A DNA stretch of 64,000 bases from an uncultured Haliea sp. (GTDB taxonomy: Bacteria > Pseudomonadota > Gammaproteobacteria > Pseudomonadales > Halieaceae): NCBI GenBank assembly GCA_947258585.1, contig CAMYIZ010000017.1, forward strand, positions 1-64,000, in the 5' to 3' direction. Shown here one piece after another: positions 8,383-17,939 of the stretch; position 1 is the stretch's first letter; each line of letters starts with the position of its first letter. A program made the translations under genes and the position numbers. The notes below the pieces were generated by a model. It saw nothing but the letters and a program-made list of their open reading frames with translations, ran no database searches and had not been told where the DNA came from.

Positions 8383-9956
8383 CGGCGGCCGACAAGGTTG
8401 ACCTGCTGGTGGTGGGCAGCGGTGCCGCAGGGAGCGTATTCGCCGCGGAGGCCAGCGCCGCGGGCAAGCGGGTCCTGCTGCTGGAAGCGGGCCCTGCGCG
8501 CACCCCCGATGACCTGGTCAGCTCGCAGCTTTGGGCGCGCCGGCAGAAATGGGGTGGGGCGCATGTAGAAGAGGAGGGTAACCACCGGGTCGGGCACAAT
8601 TTCAACGCCGGGTGGGGTACCGGTGGCAGCACCATGCACCACTATGGCGTCTGGCCGCGGCTTCATGAAAATGATTTCCGGACATCCACTGAATTCGGTC
8701 AGGGAATGGACTGGCCTTTCCAGTATGCTGAATTGAGACCCTTCTATGACCGGATACAGGGCGCAGTAGGGCTCAGTGGGGATGCGACAGAGGAGCGCTG
8801 GAGACCACCCGGCGAGGCATATCCGATGCCGCCGGTTCCCGTGTTCGGCCAGGGACGACTGCTTGCCGCGGGGTTTGCCCGGCTGGGCTTGCACACGGCG
8901 CCGCTGCCGCTGGCGATCAACTCGGTGCCCTACCGCGGTCGGCCTGCCTGCCTGTATGACGGCTGGTGTGATGCGGGCTGTCCAATCGGCGCTCTGGGTA
9001 ACGCCCAGACTGTTTTTCTCAACAGCGCGCTGGCGTCGGGCGCGACAGTTCAGAACGATTCAACTGTAACCCGCCTCCTTACCCGCAGGGACGGTCGACG
9101 CATCGAGGGCGTTGAATATCGCACAGGGGATGGCGAGCTGCATCGCCAGTACGCGGATGTCGTGGTGCTCGCGGCATTCACTGTGCAGAATGCCCGCCTG
9201 CTGCTGGCCTCGGCCAATGATCGGCATCCACAGGGGCTGGCGAATAGCAGTGGGCTGGTGGGGCGTTACCTGATGACTCACCCCACGGTGAGCCTCTATG
9301 GGATGTTTGACGAGGAGACCCAGCCCGGGTTTGGCCCGACCGGCGGGCAACTGCTCAACCAGGATGGCTACGACAACAAGTTGGCGGTGAAGGACGCCTA
9401 CGGCAGCTTCCAGTGGATCATTGCCAACGCCGTCAAACCGAACGGGCTGCTGGGAATCGCCAACAATCGGGCCGATATATACGGGGCGCAGCTCAGGCCG
9501 TTCCTGCAGCGGGCGGTGAATCATCTGGGGGTAATGACGCTCGTTGCCGAGGATGTCCCGCTGCCGGAAAACCGGGTGGAGCTGAGTAGCAAGCGCGATG
9601 CATTCGGTGTGCCGCTGGCCCGCGCGGTGCACAACCTCGACAAAGCCGGTGCCGCCCTGGTCGCCCACGCTCTGGAACAGGGGGCAGCGGTGCTGACTGC
9701 AGCCGGTGCCAGGGAACAGTGGCGGGGACCGCAAGCCGGGATGCATATCTTGGGGGGCACGGTCATGGGATCGGATCCGGCAACGTCCGTGACCAACAGC
9801 TATGGCCAGAGTCACGATATCGAGAATCTTTTTATCGCCGGACCCGGCCTGTTTCCCGGTTCAGGTGCGGTCAATCCGACCTTTACCATACACGCTCTGG
9901 CCCTGCGCGCAGTCGAGCAGCTGCTGCGTGATTGGCCCTCGCACGGCACGCAATAA
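8376..9956 (+). CDS. GMC-family FAD-dependent oxidoreductase (gluconate dehydrogenase-like large subunit)
   Basis: Flavoprotein of 526 residues that oxidises an alcohol or sugar-type substrate. The FAD-binding Rossmann motif VGSGAAGSVFAAEASAAG lies near residue 12, followed by LLLEAG. AGWGTGGSTMHH near residue 88 is the second GMC signature, CDAGCPIGALGNAQT near 205 is typical of this subfamily, and the C-terminal active-site segments are MHILGGTVMG near 456 and GAVNPTFTIHALALR near 500. It has no signal of its own, as expected if it is carried out by the Tat-signal small subunit encoded just before. The pairing with a TonB receptor suggests periplasmic oxidation of an imported compound; its identity is not readable. 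Confidence 0.9.
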   Translation: MVTAADKVDLLVVGSGAAGSVFAAEASAAGKRVLLLEAGPARTPDDLVSSQLWARRQKWGGAHVEEEGNHRVGHNFNAGWGTGGSTMHHYGVWPRLHENDFRTSTEFGQGMDWPFQYAELRPFYDRIQGAVGLSGDATEERWRPPGEAYPMPPVPVFGQGRLLAAGFARLGLHTAPLPLAINSVPYRGRPACLYDGWCDAGCPIGALGNAQTVFLNSALASGATVQNDSTVTRLLTRRDGRRIEGVEYRTGDGELHRQYADVVVLAAFTVQNARLLLASANDRHPQGLANSSGLVGRYLMTHPTVSLYGMFDEETQPGFGPTGGQLLNQDGYDNKLAVKDAYGSFQWIIANAVKPNGLLGIANNRADIYGAQLRPFLQRAVNHLGVMTLVAEDVPLPENRVELSSKRDAFGVPLARAVHNLDKAGAALVAHALEQGAAVLTAAGAREQWRGPQAGMHILGGTVMGSDPATSVTNSYGQSHDIENLFIAGPGLFPGSGAVNPTFTIHALALRAVEQLLRDWPSHGTQ

Positions 9957-10067
9957 GACTGCCGATGGCGTCTGCCTGACGACTCCGGTCCGAGGCGGGG
10001 GAAGCTCAACCCGCGACCAGCCGGTCACCCGTCCCCATTGTGTCCGCGGATCCTTGCAGCGCAGCGG

Positions 10068-10095
10068 TTGCGGGAAGAAGCGTCGATGCTATTCT
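10068..10095 (+). promoter_or_regulatory. Candidate promoter of the acylase lipoprotein gene
   Basis: TTGCGG (10068-10073) and TATTCT (10090-10095) are separated by 16 bases and lie 38 bases before the chosen start at 10133. Both boxes match four of six consensus bases. Confidence 0.35.
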
Positions 10096-10132
10096 GAGTG
10101 CATTACCATCTCACCATAACAAGAGGCTTGCC

Positions 10133-12580
10133 ATGGCTCCCCGCTATTTGCTCACTCTGGCGCTGGGGCTGGCGCTCGTTGCCTGCACCGACTCCAGTGA
10201 CCTGCCCCCACCGGCACCGCCCGAGCCCCAGCCCTCGCTCACCTACTCCGCGGAAGTGCGGCGCACCGAGTACGGCATCCCGCATATCAAGGCGGACGAC
10301 TGGGGCAGCCTCGGTTACGGCTTCGGCTATGCCTATGCCCAGGACAATTTCTGTGTGGCGATGCGGGAGATCGTGTTTGCCACCGGGCGTTCCGCGGAGT
10401 TGATGGGCGAGGATCTGGGCAGCGTGGAGTCGGACTTCCTGTTTCGCTTTCTCAACGGCGACAAGGAGGCCTTCGCCGAGGAATTTGTTTCCGCCCTGCC
10501 GCAGTTCGCCCGCGACCTCGCTGAAGGGTATACCCGCGGCATGAACCGCTACCTTGAGGAGACCGGTGTCGACAGGCTGCCCGAGGGCGACCTCGGTTGC
10601 CGCAACGCGGAATGGGTAGCTGCGTTCGACAGCGTTGACCTGTTCCTCTTCCTGCGCCGGGAGGCCTTGCGCGGCAGCTCCGAGCAGGGCATTTTCCGCC
10701 GCGCGATTCTGGCCACCACCGGCCCCGAAAACGGCGCCGACAACGCTGCGCCCGCCAGTCTGGAACAGGACGCCGCGGCCCTGTCCGCGGCGGCGGCCAC
10801 GCTCCGGGACCTGGATCGCGGCAGCAACGGCCTGGCCCTGGGTCGGGACGCCACCAGGGACGGCAGTGGCATGCTGCTGGGCAACCCCCACCAGCCCTGG
10901 TTTGGTGCCGGCGCCTGGTACCAGGCCCACCTGACGCTGCCCGGAACCTACGATGTCGCGGGCGCAGCGCTGCACGGTTTCCCCTTTATCGGGATCGGTT
11001 TCAACCGCGATGTCGCCTGGACCCACACGGTGTCCCTGGCCAACCGCTTCAGCCTCTACGAGCTGAAGCTGAACCCGGATAATCCCCTGCAATATGCCTA
11101 CGACGGCGAGTGGCGCGACATTGTGCCGCAGACCGTGACCATCCAGGTCAAGCGGGAAGACGGCACGCTGGAAGACCGGCAGCAGGTGTTCTATGTGTCG
11201 CACTACGGCCCGGTGATCAACCTCAAGGGCGTCAGCCCGGCACTGGATGGCTGGCCGATGTTCAACGGTTCGGTGCTGGCCTTCCGCGATGCCAATATCC
11301 TCACCGGTATCCGCGGTATCGAGCAGTGGATCAACAAGGGCCAGGCCGCGTCGATCGACGAGTATGTGGCAGCGCTGCAGGGTATCGGCAACCCGGTCTT
11401 CCACGAGCTGGCGGCAGACCGGGACGGCAACGCCTTCTACGGGGAGTTGTCGGCGGTGCCCAATGTCACACAGGTGCAGCTGGATCGTTGTATTAATGGC
11501 GTGGTCGGGCCATTCCTGGCCGCCGCCACCAGTGGCGTGATCCTGTCCCTGGACGGCTCCGATCCGTTCTGTGAGTGGGGCACGGATCCGGAGGCTCCTG
11601 CGGGCAGTAACCTCTACGGGCCCTCGAAGTTGCCGCAGTTGCGGACCACGGACTACGTTGGCAACAGTAACAACAGCTACTGGCTGAGCGATGCCAACAA
11701 TCCGCTGGAGGGATTCCCGGTGATCATGGGGCCGGTGGGCCACGAGGGTCGGCAGCAGTTCCTGCGCACCCGCATCGGGCACATCATGGTCGCGGAGCGC
11801 AAGGCGGGCACCGATGGCCTGGACCCCGATCCCCTGTTTGACCTGGAAACCCTGAAAGGCCTGATGTATGCCAACCGGGTCTACGGCGCCGAGATCGTGC
11901 TCGACGATGTCTTCGCTATCTGTGCCACGGAGGCGGCGGAACCGGTGCTGGAAGCCTGCAACGCGCTGGCGGGCTGGGACCGGCGGGTGAACGTCGATTC
12001 CACGGGTGCCCAGGTTTTCACCGAATTCTGGCGGGCGATAAGCGCTGAACTGGGCAATCCGTTCCAGAATATTGTGCAGAGCGACGAGTTCTGGGCGCTG
12101 GATTTCAACCCCGCCAATCCGCTGCATACGCCGGCGGGTATTGATATCACGGTGTCCGCCAACCACGACCGGGTGATCAACGCGCTGGCGCTGGCCGCCG
12201 AGCGGCTGGCAGCGGCGGGTGTTGCCCTCAATGCGCCCTGGGGGGAGGTGCAGGTGCTGGAGCGCAACGGCCTGCGGGTGCCGATTCACGGCGGGTCCGG
12301 CACCATGGGTGTGTACGGGGCTATCAGCGCTGGCCTTGCGGACAGCGGTTACGTCAACCCCGGCGCCGGCAACTCCTATATCCAGGCGGTGACCTGGGAT
12401 GACAGCGAATGCCCGATCGCCGATGTGATCCTGGTGCCGTCGCAGTCCACCGACCCCGAGTCCCCCCACTTCGCCGACCAGACCCGGCTCTATGCCGACA
12501 AGCAGTGGCTGCGGTTCCCGTTCTGCGAGGCGGATGTCAGCGCCGCCCAGATCGGCGAGACCCTGCTGCTGCAGGAGTAA
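10133..12580 (+). CDS. Penicillin/AHL-acylase-family Ntn hydrolase, lipoprotein
   Basis: Self-processing N-terminal-nucleophile hydrolase (815 residues from the ATG at 10133, with AAGAGG seven bases upstream). The N-terminus is a lipoprotein signal ending LALVAC, so the enzyme is anchored in the cell envelope. The alpha-subunit part begins with VRRTEYGIPHIKADDWGSLGYG, typical of the family. The catalytic Ser is expected in DRGSNGLALG near residue 232, where autocleavage would release the beta subunit, followed by LLGNPHQPW and IGIGFNRDVAWTHTVS. The closest functional types are aculeacin A acylase and PvdQ/QuiP-like acyl-homoserine-lactone acylases, but amide substrate cannot be assigned. It stands alone between the GMC gene and the photolyase. 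Confidence 0.9.
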   Translation: MAPRYLLTLALGLALVACTDSSDLPPPAPPEPQPSLTYSAEVRRTEYGIPHIKADDWGSLGYGFGYAYAQDNFCVAMREIVFATGRSAELMGEDLGSVESDFLFRFLNGDKEAFAEEFVSALPQFARDLAEGYTRGMNRYLEETGVDRLPEGDLGCRNAEWVAAFDSVDLFLFLRREALRGSSEQGIFRRAILATTGPENGADNAAPASLEQDAAALSAAAATLRDLDRGSNGLALGRDATRDGSGMLLGNPHQPWFGAGAWYQAHLTLPGTYDVAGAALHGFPFIGIGFNRDVAWTHTVSLANRFSLYELKLNPDNPLQYAYDGEWRDIVPQTVTIQVKREDGTLEDRQQVFYVSHYGPVINLKGVSPALDGWPMFNGSVLAFRDANILTGIRGIEQWINKGQAASIDEYVAALQGIGNPVFHELAADRDGNAFYGELSAVPNVTQVQLDRCINGVVGPFLAAATSGVILSLDGSDPFCEWGTDPEAPAGSNLYGPSKLPQLRTTDYVGNSNNSYWLSDANNPLEGFPVIMGPVGHEGRQQFLRTRIGHIMVAERKAGTDGLDPDPLFDLETLKGLMYANRVYGAEIVLDDVFAICATEAAEPVLEACNALAGWDRRVNVDSTGAQVFTEFWRAISAELGNPFQNIVQSDEFWALDFNPANPLHTPAGIDITVSANHDRVINALALAAERLAAAGVALNAPWGEVQVLERNGLRVPIHGGSGTMGVYGAISAGLADSGYVNPGAGNSYIQAVTWDDSECPIADVILVPSQSTDPESPHFADQTRLYADKQWLRFPFCEADVSAAQIGETLLLQE

Positions 12581-12631
12581 ACCTGCGCGCTTGCCCGTGG
12601 TCTGCCGGCGGCCCGGGCGCGTAGCAATGGC

Positions 12632-14170
12632 ATGTCTGAATCCAAGCTGATCATGGTGCTGGGCGACCAGCTGTCGTTGGCCAACCCGGCACTCGTCGAG
12701 GCCGACCCGACGCGCGACCTCGTGGTCCTGGCGGAGGTCGCGGAAGAGGCGGGGTACGTGCGCCACAACCGGCACAAGATTGCGCTGGTGTTTGCCGCCA
12801 TGCGCCAGTTCCGGGAGCAGCTGCGGCAGCGGGGGTTCGAGGTGCGCTACTTCACTCTCGGCGATGGCCTGCCTACCCTCGAGGCGGCGCTGGTGCAGGT
12901 CCTTGAGGAGGTGCCCTGCGGCGAGGTCCGGGTCTGCGAACCCGGTGAGTATCGCCTGCGGGAGAAGATGCGAGGCTGGGACCGGGCCCTGGGGGTGCCG
13001 GTCAGGGTGCTGGAAGATACCCGTTTCCTCGCCAGCCACGCGGATTTTGACGCCTGGGCCGGGGGGCGCAAGCAGCTGCGCATGGAGTACTTCTACCGGG
13101 ACATGCGCCGCAGGCATGGTGTGCTGCTGGAGGTCGACGGCCAACCTGCCGGGGCGCGCTGGAACTTCGACCAGGAGAACCGTGTCGGCTGGCGCGGTCA
13201 GGAGGCAATACCCGCGCGCCGCGAGCTGCCGCAGGATGACTGTACCCGGGCGGTGCTGGCGGAGGTCGCCGCCGCCTTTCCCGACAACCCGGGGGATCTC
13301 GGCCAGTTCAACTACGCCTGTACGGCGGAGGAAGCCCGTCTGGAGTTCGACTGGTTCTGCCGCCATGCCCTGCCGCACTTCGGCAGCTACCAGGATGCGC
13401 TGGTAGAGGAGTCCCCCTGGGTATTCCACAGCAAGATATCCATGTATCTCAATATCGGCCTGTTGGAGCCGCTGCCCCTGTGCCAACAGGTAGAGCAGGC
13501 CTGGCGCGACGGGGACTGCAGCCTGGCCGCGGCGGAGGGGTTTATCCGCCAGATTCTCGGCTGGCGCGAATATGTGCGCGGCATCTACTGGCTGACGATG
13601 CCGGAGTACAAGGCGCGCAATACCTTCGCCGCCCGGGCCCCGTTGCCGGAGTTCTTCTGGACTGCCGATACCGACCTGCGCTGCCTGCAGCGCGCGCTGC
13701 GCCAGACCCTGGATCTGGGTTATGCCCATCATATCCAGCGCCTGATGGTAATCGGCAATTTCGCCCTGCTCGCGGGGCTCGATGTGCAGGAGGTCTGCGA
13801 CTGGTATCTGGCGGTCTATGTGGATGCCTTCGAGTGGGTGGAGCTACCGAACACCCTGGGCATGGCGCTGCATGCGGACAATGGGCTGATGGCGAGCAAG
13901 CCCTATGCGGCAAGTGGCAAGTACATTCAGCGTCAGGGAGATCACTGCAAGGGCTGCAAGTACAGCCCGGCAAAGACGACCGGGGAGGGCGCCTGTCCTT
14001 TCAACGCGCTCTACTGGCGATTCATCGACCGCCACCTGGACTATCTGGCTGCCAATCCCCGGATGGGCTTGATCACCGCGAACTGGCGCAAGCGCGCGCC
14101 GGGGGACCGGCGGGCGATCACCGACTGGGGCGACCGTTGCCTGCAGCAGTTGCTGGCGAGTTCCGGTTGA
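12632..14170 (+). CDS. FeS-type photolyase/cryptochrome (PhrB-like, (6-4) photolyase group)
   Basis: DNA photolyase-related protein of 512 residues (COG3046). The N-terminal alpha/beta domain begins [17 protein letters not shown]. The C-terminal FAD-binding helical domain carries [14 protein letters not shown] and [13 protein letters not shown], and the cluster [10 protein letters not shown]...GEGACPFN near residues 437-455, which with the Cys in [10 protein letters not shown] should ligate the [4Fe-4S] cluster that marks this group. Studied members repair (6-4) photoproducts using blue light. It is transcribed towards the Cry-DASH operon, whose last small gene overlaps its 3' end by 53 bases. 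Confidence 0.92.
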   Translation: MSESKLIMVLGDQLSLANPALVEADPTRDLVVLAEVAEEAGYVRHNRHKIALVFAAMRQFREQLRQRGFEVRYFTLGDGLPTLEAALVQVLEEVPCGEVRVCEPGEYRLREKMRGWDRALGVPVRVLEDTRFLASHADFDAWAGGRKQLRMEYFYRDMRRRHGVLLEVDGQPAGARWNFDQENRVGWRGQEAIPARRELPQDDCTRAVLAEVAAAFPDNPGDLGQFNYACTAEEARLEFDWFCRHALPHFGSYQDALVEESPWVFHSKISMYLNIGLLEPLPLCQQVEQAWRDGDCSLAAAEGFIRQILGWREYVRGIYWLTMPEYKARNTFAARAPLPEFFWTADTDLRCLQRALRQTLDLGYAHHIQRLMVIGNFALLAGLDVQEVCDWYLAVYVDAFEWVELPNTLGMALHADNGLMASKPYAASGKYIQRQGDHCKGCKYSPAKTTGEGACPFNALYWRFIDRHLDYLAANPRMGLITANWRKRAPGDRRAITDWGDRCLQQLLASSG

Positions 14171-14303
14171 GTTCGCCGCGCTTGCCGGCGCAGCGGCGGG
14201 AGCAGTATTTCACCTGTTCCCAGTTGAGCCGCCAGCGGGCCCGCCACTGGAACGGACGCTGGCAGACCGGGCAGACCTTAACCGGCCGTTCAGGGCCCTT
14301 CAT
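14118..14303 (-). CDS. DUF2256 small Cys-rich protein
   Basis: Small protein of 61 residues starting [18 protein letters not shown] (an ATG two codons earlier at 14309 is also possible). The pattern [11 protein letters not shown]...[11 protein letters not shown] has two Cys pairs that could bind zinc and is the hallmark of DUF2256, a family frequently found next to photolyase/cryptochrome genes. Its start lies inside the end of the Cry-DASH gene (14-20 base overlap), so it is translationally coupled to it, while its 3' part overlaps the convergent FeS-photolyase. The last 15 residues are low-complexity. The function is unknown. Confidence 0.78.
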   Translation of the reverse strand: MKGPERPVKVCPVCQRPFQWRARWRLNWEQVKYCSRRCAGKRGELNRNSPATAAGNGRPSR

Positions 14304-15624
14304 GGTCATCAGCGGTGGTGGATGGCGTGAGCGGCCAGTCCGCGGCGTCGGTCACATACAGCGGCTGGCGTGGCCGGTTGCCACCCCACTTGGTGGTGAA
14401 AATACCGTCCGGGTCGTGTTCGGCCGCCTGTTTCTGCAGATTGAAGCGGCGTCCGCCCCGCGGATCACAGCCGACCCCGGCGATGTACTGCCAGTTGCCG
14501 TAGTTGCTGCCCACGTCGTAGTCGATAAGGTGTTTTTCGAAGAATGCGGCGCCGTAGCGCCAGTCCAGCCCCAGTTCATGGATGAGGCAGCTGGCGCTGA
14601 TCTGGCGGCCGCGGTTGCTCATCCAGCCGGTGGCCAGTAGCTGCCGTTGCAGTGCGTTGACCAGCGGGTAGTCGGTGTCCCCCTGGCACCAGCGGGCGAA
14701 GGCCCTTGGATCAAAGATACAGAAACGGTGTTTGCGGCCAGTGCCGAGGCCGCGAAAACGAAACAGCTTCGGGCCGTCCAGCAGGGCCCGCCAGTGAAAG
14801 TACTCCCGCCACAATAACTCCAGGTAGAGCCATTCTGTAGACTCATTGCGCAACCGCTGTTGTTCGAAACGTGCCAGAGTGTGGGCGACTTCCCGCGCCG
14901 ACAGGGCGCCACTGGCCAGCCAGGGCGACAGCGTGCTGGAGCCGCTGAGGGGGTCCAGGCAGTTGCGGCGCTGCTTGTAGTCGGCAACGCCCGCCTCGCC
15001 AAAGGTAAACTGTTGCAGGCGTCGATGTCCCGCCCGGCTGCCGCCGCGCAGGGGCAGCGAGGTGTGTGGGGCGATGTCCGCTGCCGGCAGCGGCGGGAAG
15101 GCCATTCCCGCGGGCGGTGGCGGCAGGCGCTCAGGCGCCGGCAGGGGCGCGGCCACCGGCAGCTGATCGACGGCGCGTCTGAAGGGGGTGAATTGCCCCG
15201 GCAGGGCGTCCAGGGCAAAGGGCAGCTGCTGACGCTGCAACAGGGTGTTGCCGCCGTGAACCTGCAGTGGCACCGGCAGGCGCTCCCGCAGGGCTTCCAG
15301 CTGGCAGGATTCATAGTCCCCGGGACAGCGGCTGGTGCCGACCCGTTCCAGCCTCCAGCGTTGCACCAGCGCTGGCAACAGCTGTTCGGGGTGACCCTCG
15401 AGGAACAGCAGGTCCTGGCCAAGCGCCCGCAGGTCCTGCCGCAGGTCCTGCAGGTGCTCCAGCTGTACGCGCCGGCGCTGCTGGCCGATGCCGCGCAGGT
15501 TGCACCAGGGCCGGGGTTCCTGCCAGATATAAACCAGAACCAGCTCGCTCGCCGCCGCGTGGGCCAGCAGTCCCGGATTGTCCCGCAGTCGCAGGTCCTG
15601 TTGTAGCCAGTAGAGTTCGCGCAT
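14290..15624 (-). CDS. DASH-family cryptochrome/photolyase
   Basis: Blue-light flavoprotein of 444 residues from the ATG at 15624 ([19 protein letters not shown]); the frame is open upstream from a GTG at 15660 but the protein similarity begins at the ATG. The N-terminal antenna-binding alpha/beta domain is followed by the FAD domain with [46 protein letters not shown] and the DASH hallmark [20 protein letters not shown]. The last feature separates it from CPD class I photolyases. Known DASH proteins repair cyclobutane dimers mainly in single-stranded DNA or act in signalling. It is co-transcribed with the overlapping DUF2256 gene. Confidence 0.92.
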   Translation of the reverse strand: MRELYWLQQDLRLRDNPGLLAHAAASELVLVYIWQEPRPWCNLRGIGQQRRRVQLEHLQDLRQDLRALGQDLLFLEGHPEQLLPALVQRWRLERVGTSRCPGDYESCQLEALRERLPVPLQVHGGNTLLQRQQLPFALDALPGQFTPFRRAVDQLPVAAPLPAPERLPPPPAGMAFPPLPAADIAPHTSLPLRGGSRAGHRRLQQFTFGEAGVADYKQRRNCLDPLSGSSTLSPWLASGALSAREVAHTLARFEQQRLRNESTEWLYLELLWREYFHWRALLDGPKLFRFRGLGTGRKHRFCIFDPRAFARWCQGDTDYPLVNALQRQLLATGWMSNRGRQISASCLIHELGLDWRYGAAFFEKHLIDYDVGSNYGNWQYIAGVGCDPRGGRRFNLQKQAAEHDPDGIFTTKWGGNRPRQPLYVTDAADWPLTPSTTADDHEGP

Positions 15625-15816
15625 AGGACTATTGTAGTGGAGTGTGCCGGTGGTACGCACAGGCCGGCCCGGCGGATCGTTTTCAGGATCCCCGGGGCCA
15701 CAGCAGCATTAGTTGGCTGGCGCCGTGGGGGTAGCTGGTATACGCTGCGGACCTGCTCGCGCGGTGGAAGCGTCGCGCAAAATAGATGTTGCGACTCTGG
15801 CCTGACAGGGGGCGGT

Positions 15817-17271
15817 ATGCACAAGACCATTATCATTGTTGACGAAGAAGATCCTCGCCTGGCGAGCGACCAGTTCGAGGTTATATCTTTCGAGCGCTAC
15901 CTGGTGGATTTCCCCAAGCGCAACGAGCCCAAGACCCGGCTGATCAATCTCTGCGACACCGAGTACTACCTGAGTCGCGGCTACTACTGTTCCCTGTTGG
16001 CGGAGGCACGCCAGCACCGGGTGTTGCCCAGCGTCAGCACCATCAACGACGTGCGTGACCTCACCCTGGGGCCTGACGATGATGTCAACCTGGCGGCGTT
16101 TGCGCAGCCTCCGCTGCAGGAGGGGGAGTCCCGGGACTTCCTGGCCTATTTTGGCTGGACCGAGGACGAAGCCCTGCGCAAACCGGTGCGGCGCCTGTTC
16201 GAGCGCTATCCCGCCCCGATTCTCTACTTCTGCCTTTCCCGGGACGAGAATGGCCTCAAGCTGGTCGTGCGCCGTCACGGTTATACACGGTTGGCCGAGC
16301 GCGAACGCGACCTGTTCCAGCAGCGCCTGATGAAGTTCACTGAACAAGTCTGGCGCAGTTCCGGTTCACGCAAGAAGCTGCGCTGGGACCTGGCGATCCT
16401 GGTCAACCCCGACGAGGCTATCCCGCCCAGCGACGCGGAGGCGATCAAGCGCTTTATCAAGGCCGCGGCGAAGGTCGGCATGCAGGCCGAAACGATCACT
16501 GCCAGCCAGGCCTCGCAGATTGCCCAGTACGACGCGCTGTTCATCCGCGAGACCACGGCGATCGACCACCATACCTACCGTCTGGCGCGCAAGGCCGAGC
16601 GCGAGGGACTGGTAGTCATCGACGATTCCGCGTCCATCCTGCGCTGCTGCAACAAGGTGTTCCTGCACGATGCGTTCAGCTATCACCGGGTCCCTTCGCT
16701 GAAAACCCGCACGGTGATTGGAGTTTCCGAGCCTGAACTGGACGAAATAGAGGCCCAGTTCAGCTATCCCTGCGTGCTGAAAATGCCGGAGGGCTCGTTC
16801 TCCAAGGGTATCTACAAGGTGTCCAATCGCGACGAGCTGGCTTCCCGGCTGCGGGAGCTGCTCAGTGACACTGCTTTGGTGCTGGTACAGGAATTCATGT
16901 ACACCGACTTCGACTGGCGAGTGGGTGTGCTGGCGGGGCGTGCGATCTACGCCTGCCGTTACCACATGGCCCGGGACCACTGGCAGATCTACAATCACGG
17001 CGCCAAGCGTTTTGCCTCCGGCGGCTATGAGACACTGCCCACCTTCGAGGTGCCCAAGGTGGTGCTGGACGCGGCGCTCAAGGCCTGCAAGGTGGTCGGC
17101 AAGGGCCTGTACGGGGTCGATATCAAGCAGAAGGGCCAGCAGGTCTATGTCATGGAGGTCAACGACAATCCCAGCATTGAGCACAAGGTCGAGGACGCCT
17201 ACCTGGGCAAGGAACTGTATATGCTGATCATGGCCGAGTTCCACCAGCGCCTGGAGCAGCGCGGCCGGTGA
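15817..17271 (+). CDS. RimK-family ATP-grasp ligase with N-terminal RimK-like domain
   Basis: Predicted cytoplasmic ATP-dependent carboxylate-amine ligase of 484 residues. The start at 15817 (MHKTIIIVDEEDPRLASDQF) follows a GGGGGCGG ribosome site; the frame is open upstream but no similarity is seen there. Residues 1-200 form the accessory domain of this long RimK subgroup (INLCDTEYYLSRGYYCSLLAE near 48). The ATP-grasp part occupies about residues 290-480: YPCVLKMPEGSFSKGIYKV with ATP-binding Lys, LVQEFMYTDFDWRVGVL, and VYVMEVNDNPSIEHKVED with the metal-binding Glu and Asn. It overlaps the following 2OG-oxygenase gene by 4 bases, so the two probably act on the same target, perhaps a protein or peptide tail. 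The substrate is unknown. Confidence 0.88.
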   Translation: MHKTIIIVDEEDPRLASDQFEVISFERYLVDFPKRNEPKTRLINLCDTEYYLSRGYYCSLLAEARQHRVLPSVSTINDVRDLTLGPDDDVNLAAFAQPPLQEGESRDFLAYFGWTEDEALRKPVRRLFERYPAPILYFCLSRDENGLKLVVRRHGYTRLAERERDLFQQRLMKFTEQVWRSSGSRKKLRWDLAILVNPDEAIPPSDAEAIKRFIKAAAKVGMQAETITASQASQIAQYDALFIRETTAIDHHTYRLARKAEREGLVVIDDSASILRCCNKVFLHDAFSYHRVPSLKTRTVIGVSEPELDEIEAQFSYPCVLKMPEGSFSKGIYKVSNRDELASRLRELLSDTALVLVQEFMYTDFDWRVGVLAGRAIYACRYHMARDHWQIYNHGAKRFASGGYETLPTFEVPKVVLDAALKACKVVGKGLYGVDIKQKGQQVYVMEVNDNPSIEHKVEDAYLGKELYMLIMAEFHQRLEQRGR

Positions 17272-17939
17272 GTGCCCTGCTTGACCTGTCGCCGGCGGCG
17301 CTGGCCAGCAATGAGGAGCAGCTGTTTGCCCGTATCGTCCGGGACCTGCGCGAGCGCGGTTTCACGGTGTGTCCGGATGCCCTGCCGCTGTCCCTGGCAG
17401 CCAGCCTGCAGGCCCACCTGGCGGAGATGAATGACGCCCGCTTTTCCCGGGCGGGGGTCGGTCGCCAGCAGGCCCACACCCTGAACGACTTTGTCCGCAC
17501 CGACGAGATTTGCTGGATCAACGGCGAGTCCGCTGCCGGCCGGGACTGGCTGGACTGGGCGGGACGACTGCAGCGCTTCCTCAACCGCGAACTGCTGCTG
17601 GGGCTGTTCTCGTTTGAGAGCCACTTTGCCCACTACCGTCCCGGCGATTATTACCGCAAGCATCTGGATGCCTTCCGCGGCGAGGCCAACCGGGTCCTGT
17701 CCCTGGTGGTGTACCTGAACCCGGACTGGCAGCTGGCGGAGGGGGGTGAGCTGGTGCTTTTCACCCGTGACGATACAGCTGCCCAGCTCAAGGTATTGCC
17801 CGGTTTTGGCACAGTGGTCCTGTTCCTCAGCGAGGAGTTCCCGCACGAGGTGTTGCCCGCGAGCCGCGACCGCTACTCCATTGCCGGCTGGTTCCGGGTC
17901 AACCAGTCCACCGGGCAGCGGGTCGATCCGCCGCGCTAG
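17268..17939 (+). CDS. 2OG-Fe(II) oxygenase (SM-20/prolyl-hydroxylase-like)
   Basis: Non-haem iron, 2-oxoglutarate dependent hydroxylase of 223 residues. It starts with GTG overlapping the TGA of the ligase gene (GTGA), showing translational coupling. The iron triad is visible: HLD in YYRKHLDAFRG (His about 132, Asp 134) and the distal His in EEFPHEVLP (about 193); RDRYSIAGWFR just after provides the Arg that binds 2-oxoglutarate. The length and the NDFVRTDEICWI segment fit the SM-20-like bacterial group, known to hydroxylate proteins such as translation factors or ribosomal proteins. Its last four bases overlap the convergent sulfotransferase gene. Confidence 0.88.
   Translation: MSALLDLSPAALASNEEQLFARIVRDLRERGFTVCPDALPLSLAASLQAHLAEMNDARFSRAGVGRQQAHTLNDFVRTDEICWINGESAAGRDWLDWAGRLQRFLNRELLLGLFSFESHFAHYRPGDYYRKHLDAFRGEANRVLSLVVYLNPDWQLAEGGELVLFTRDDTAAQLKVLPGFGTVVLFLSEEFPHEVLPASRDRYSIAGWFRVNQSTGQRVDPPR

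Noticed and set aside
10103-13732. A 1209-codon open frame on the minus strand
   Set aside because: It is antisense to the acylase and photolyase genes, whose family motifs are clear; the translation shows only the Arg/Gly/His/Gln-rich bias of a GC-rich shadow frame.
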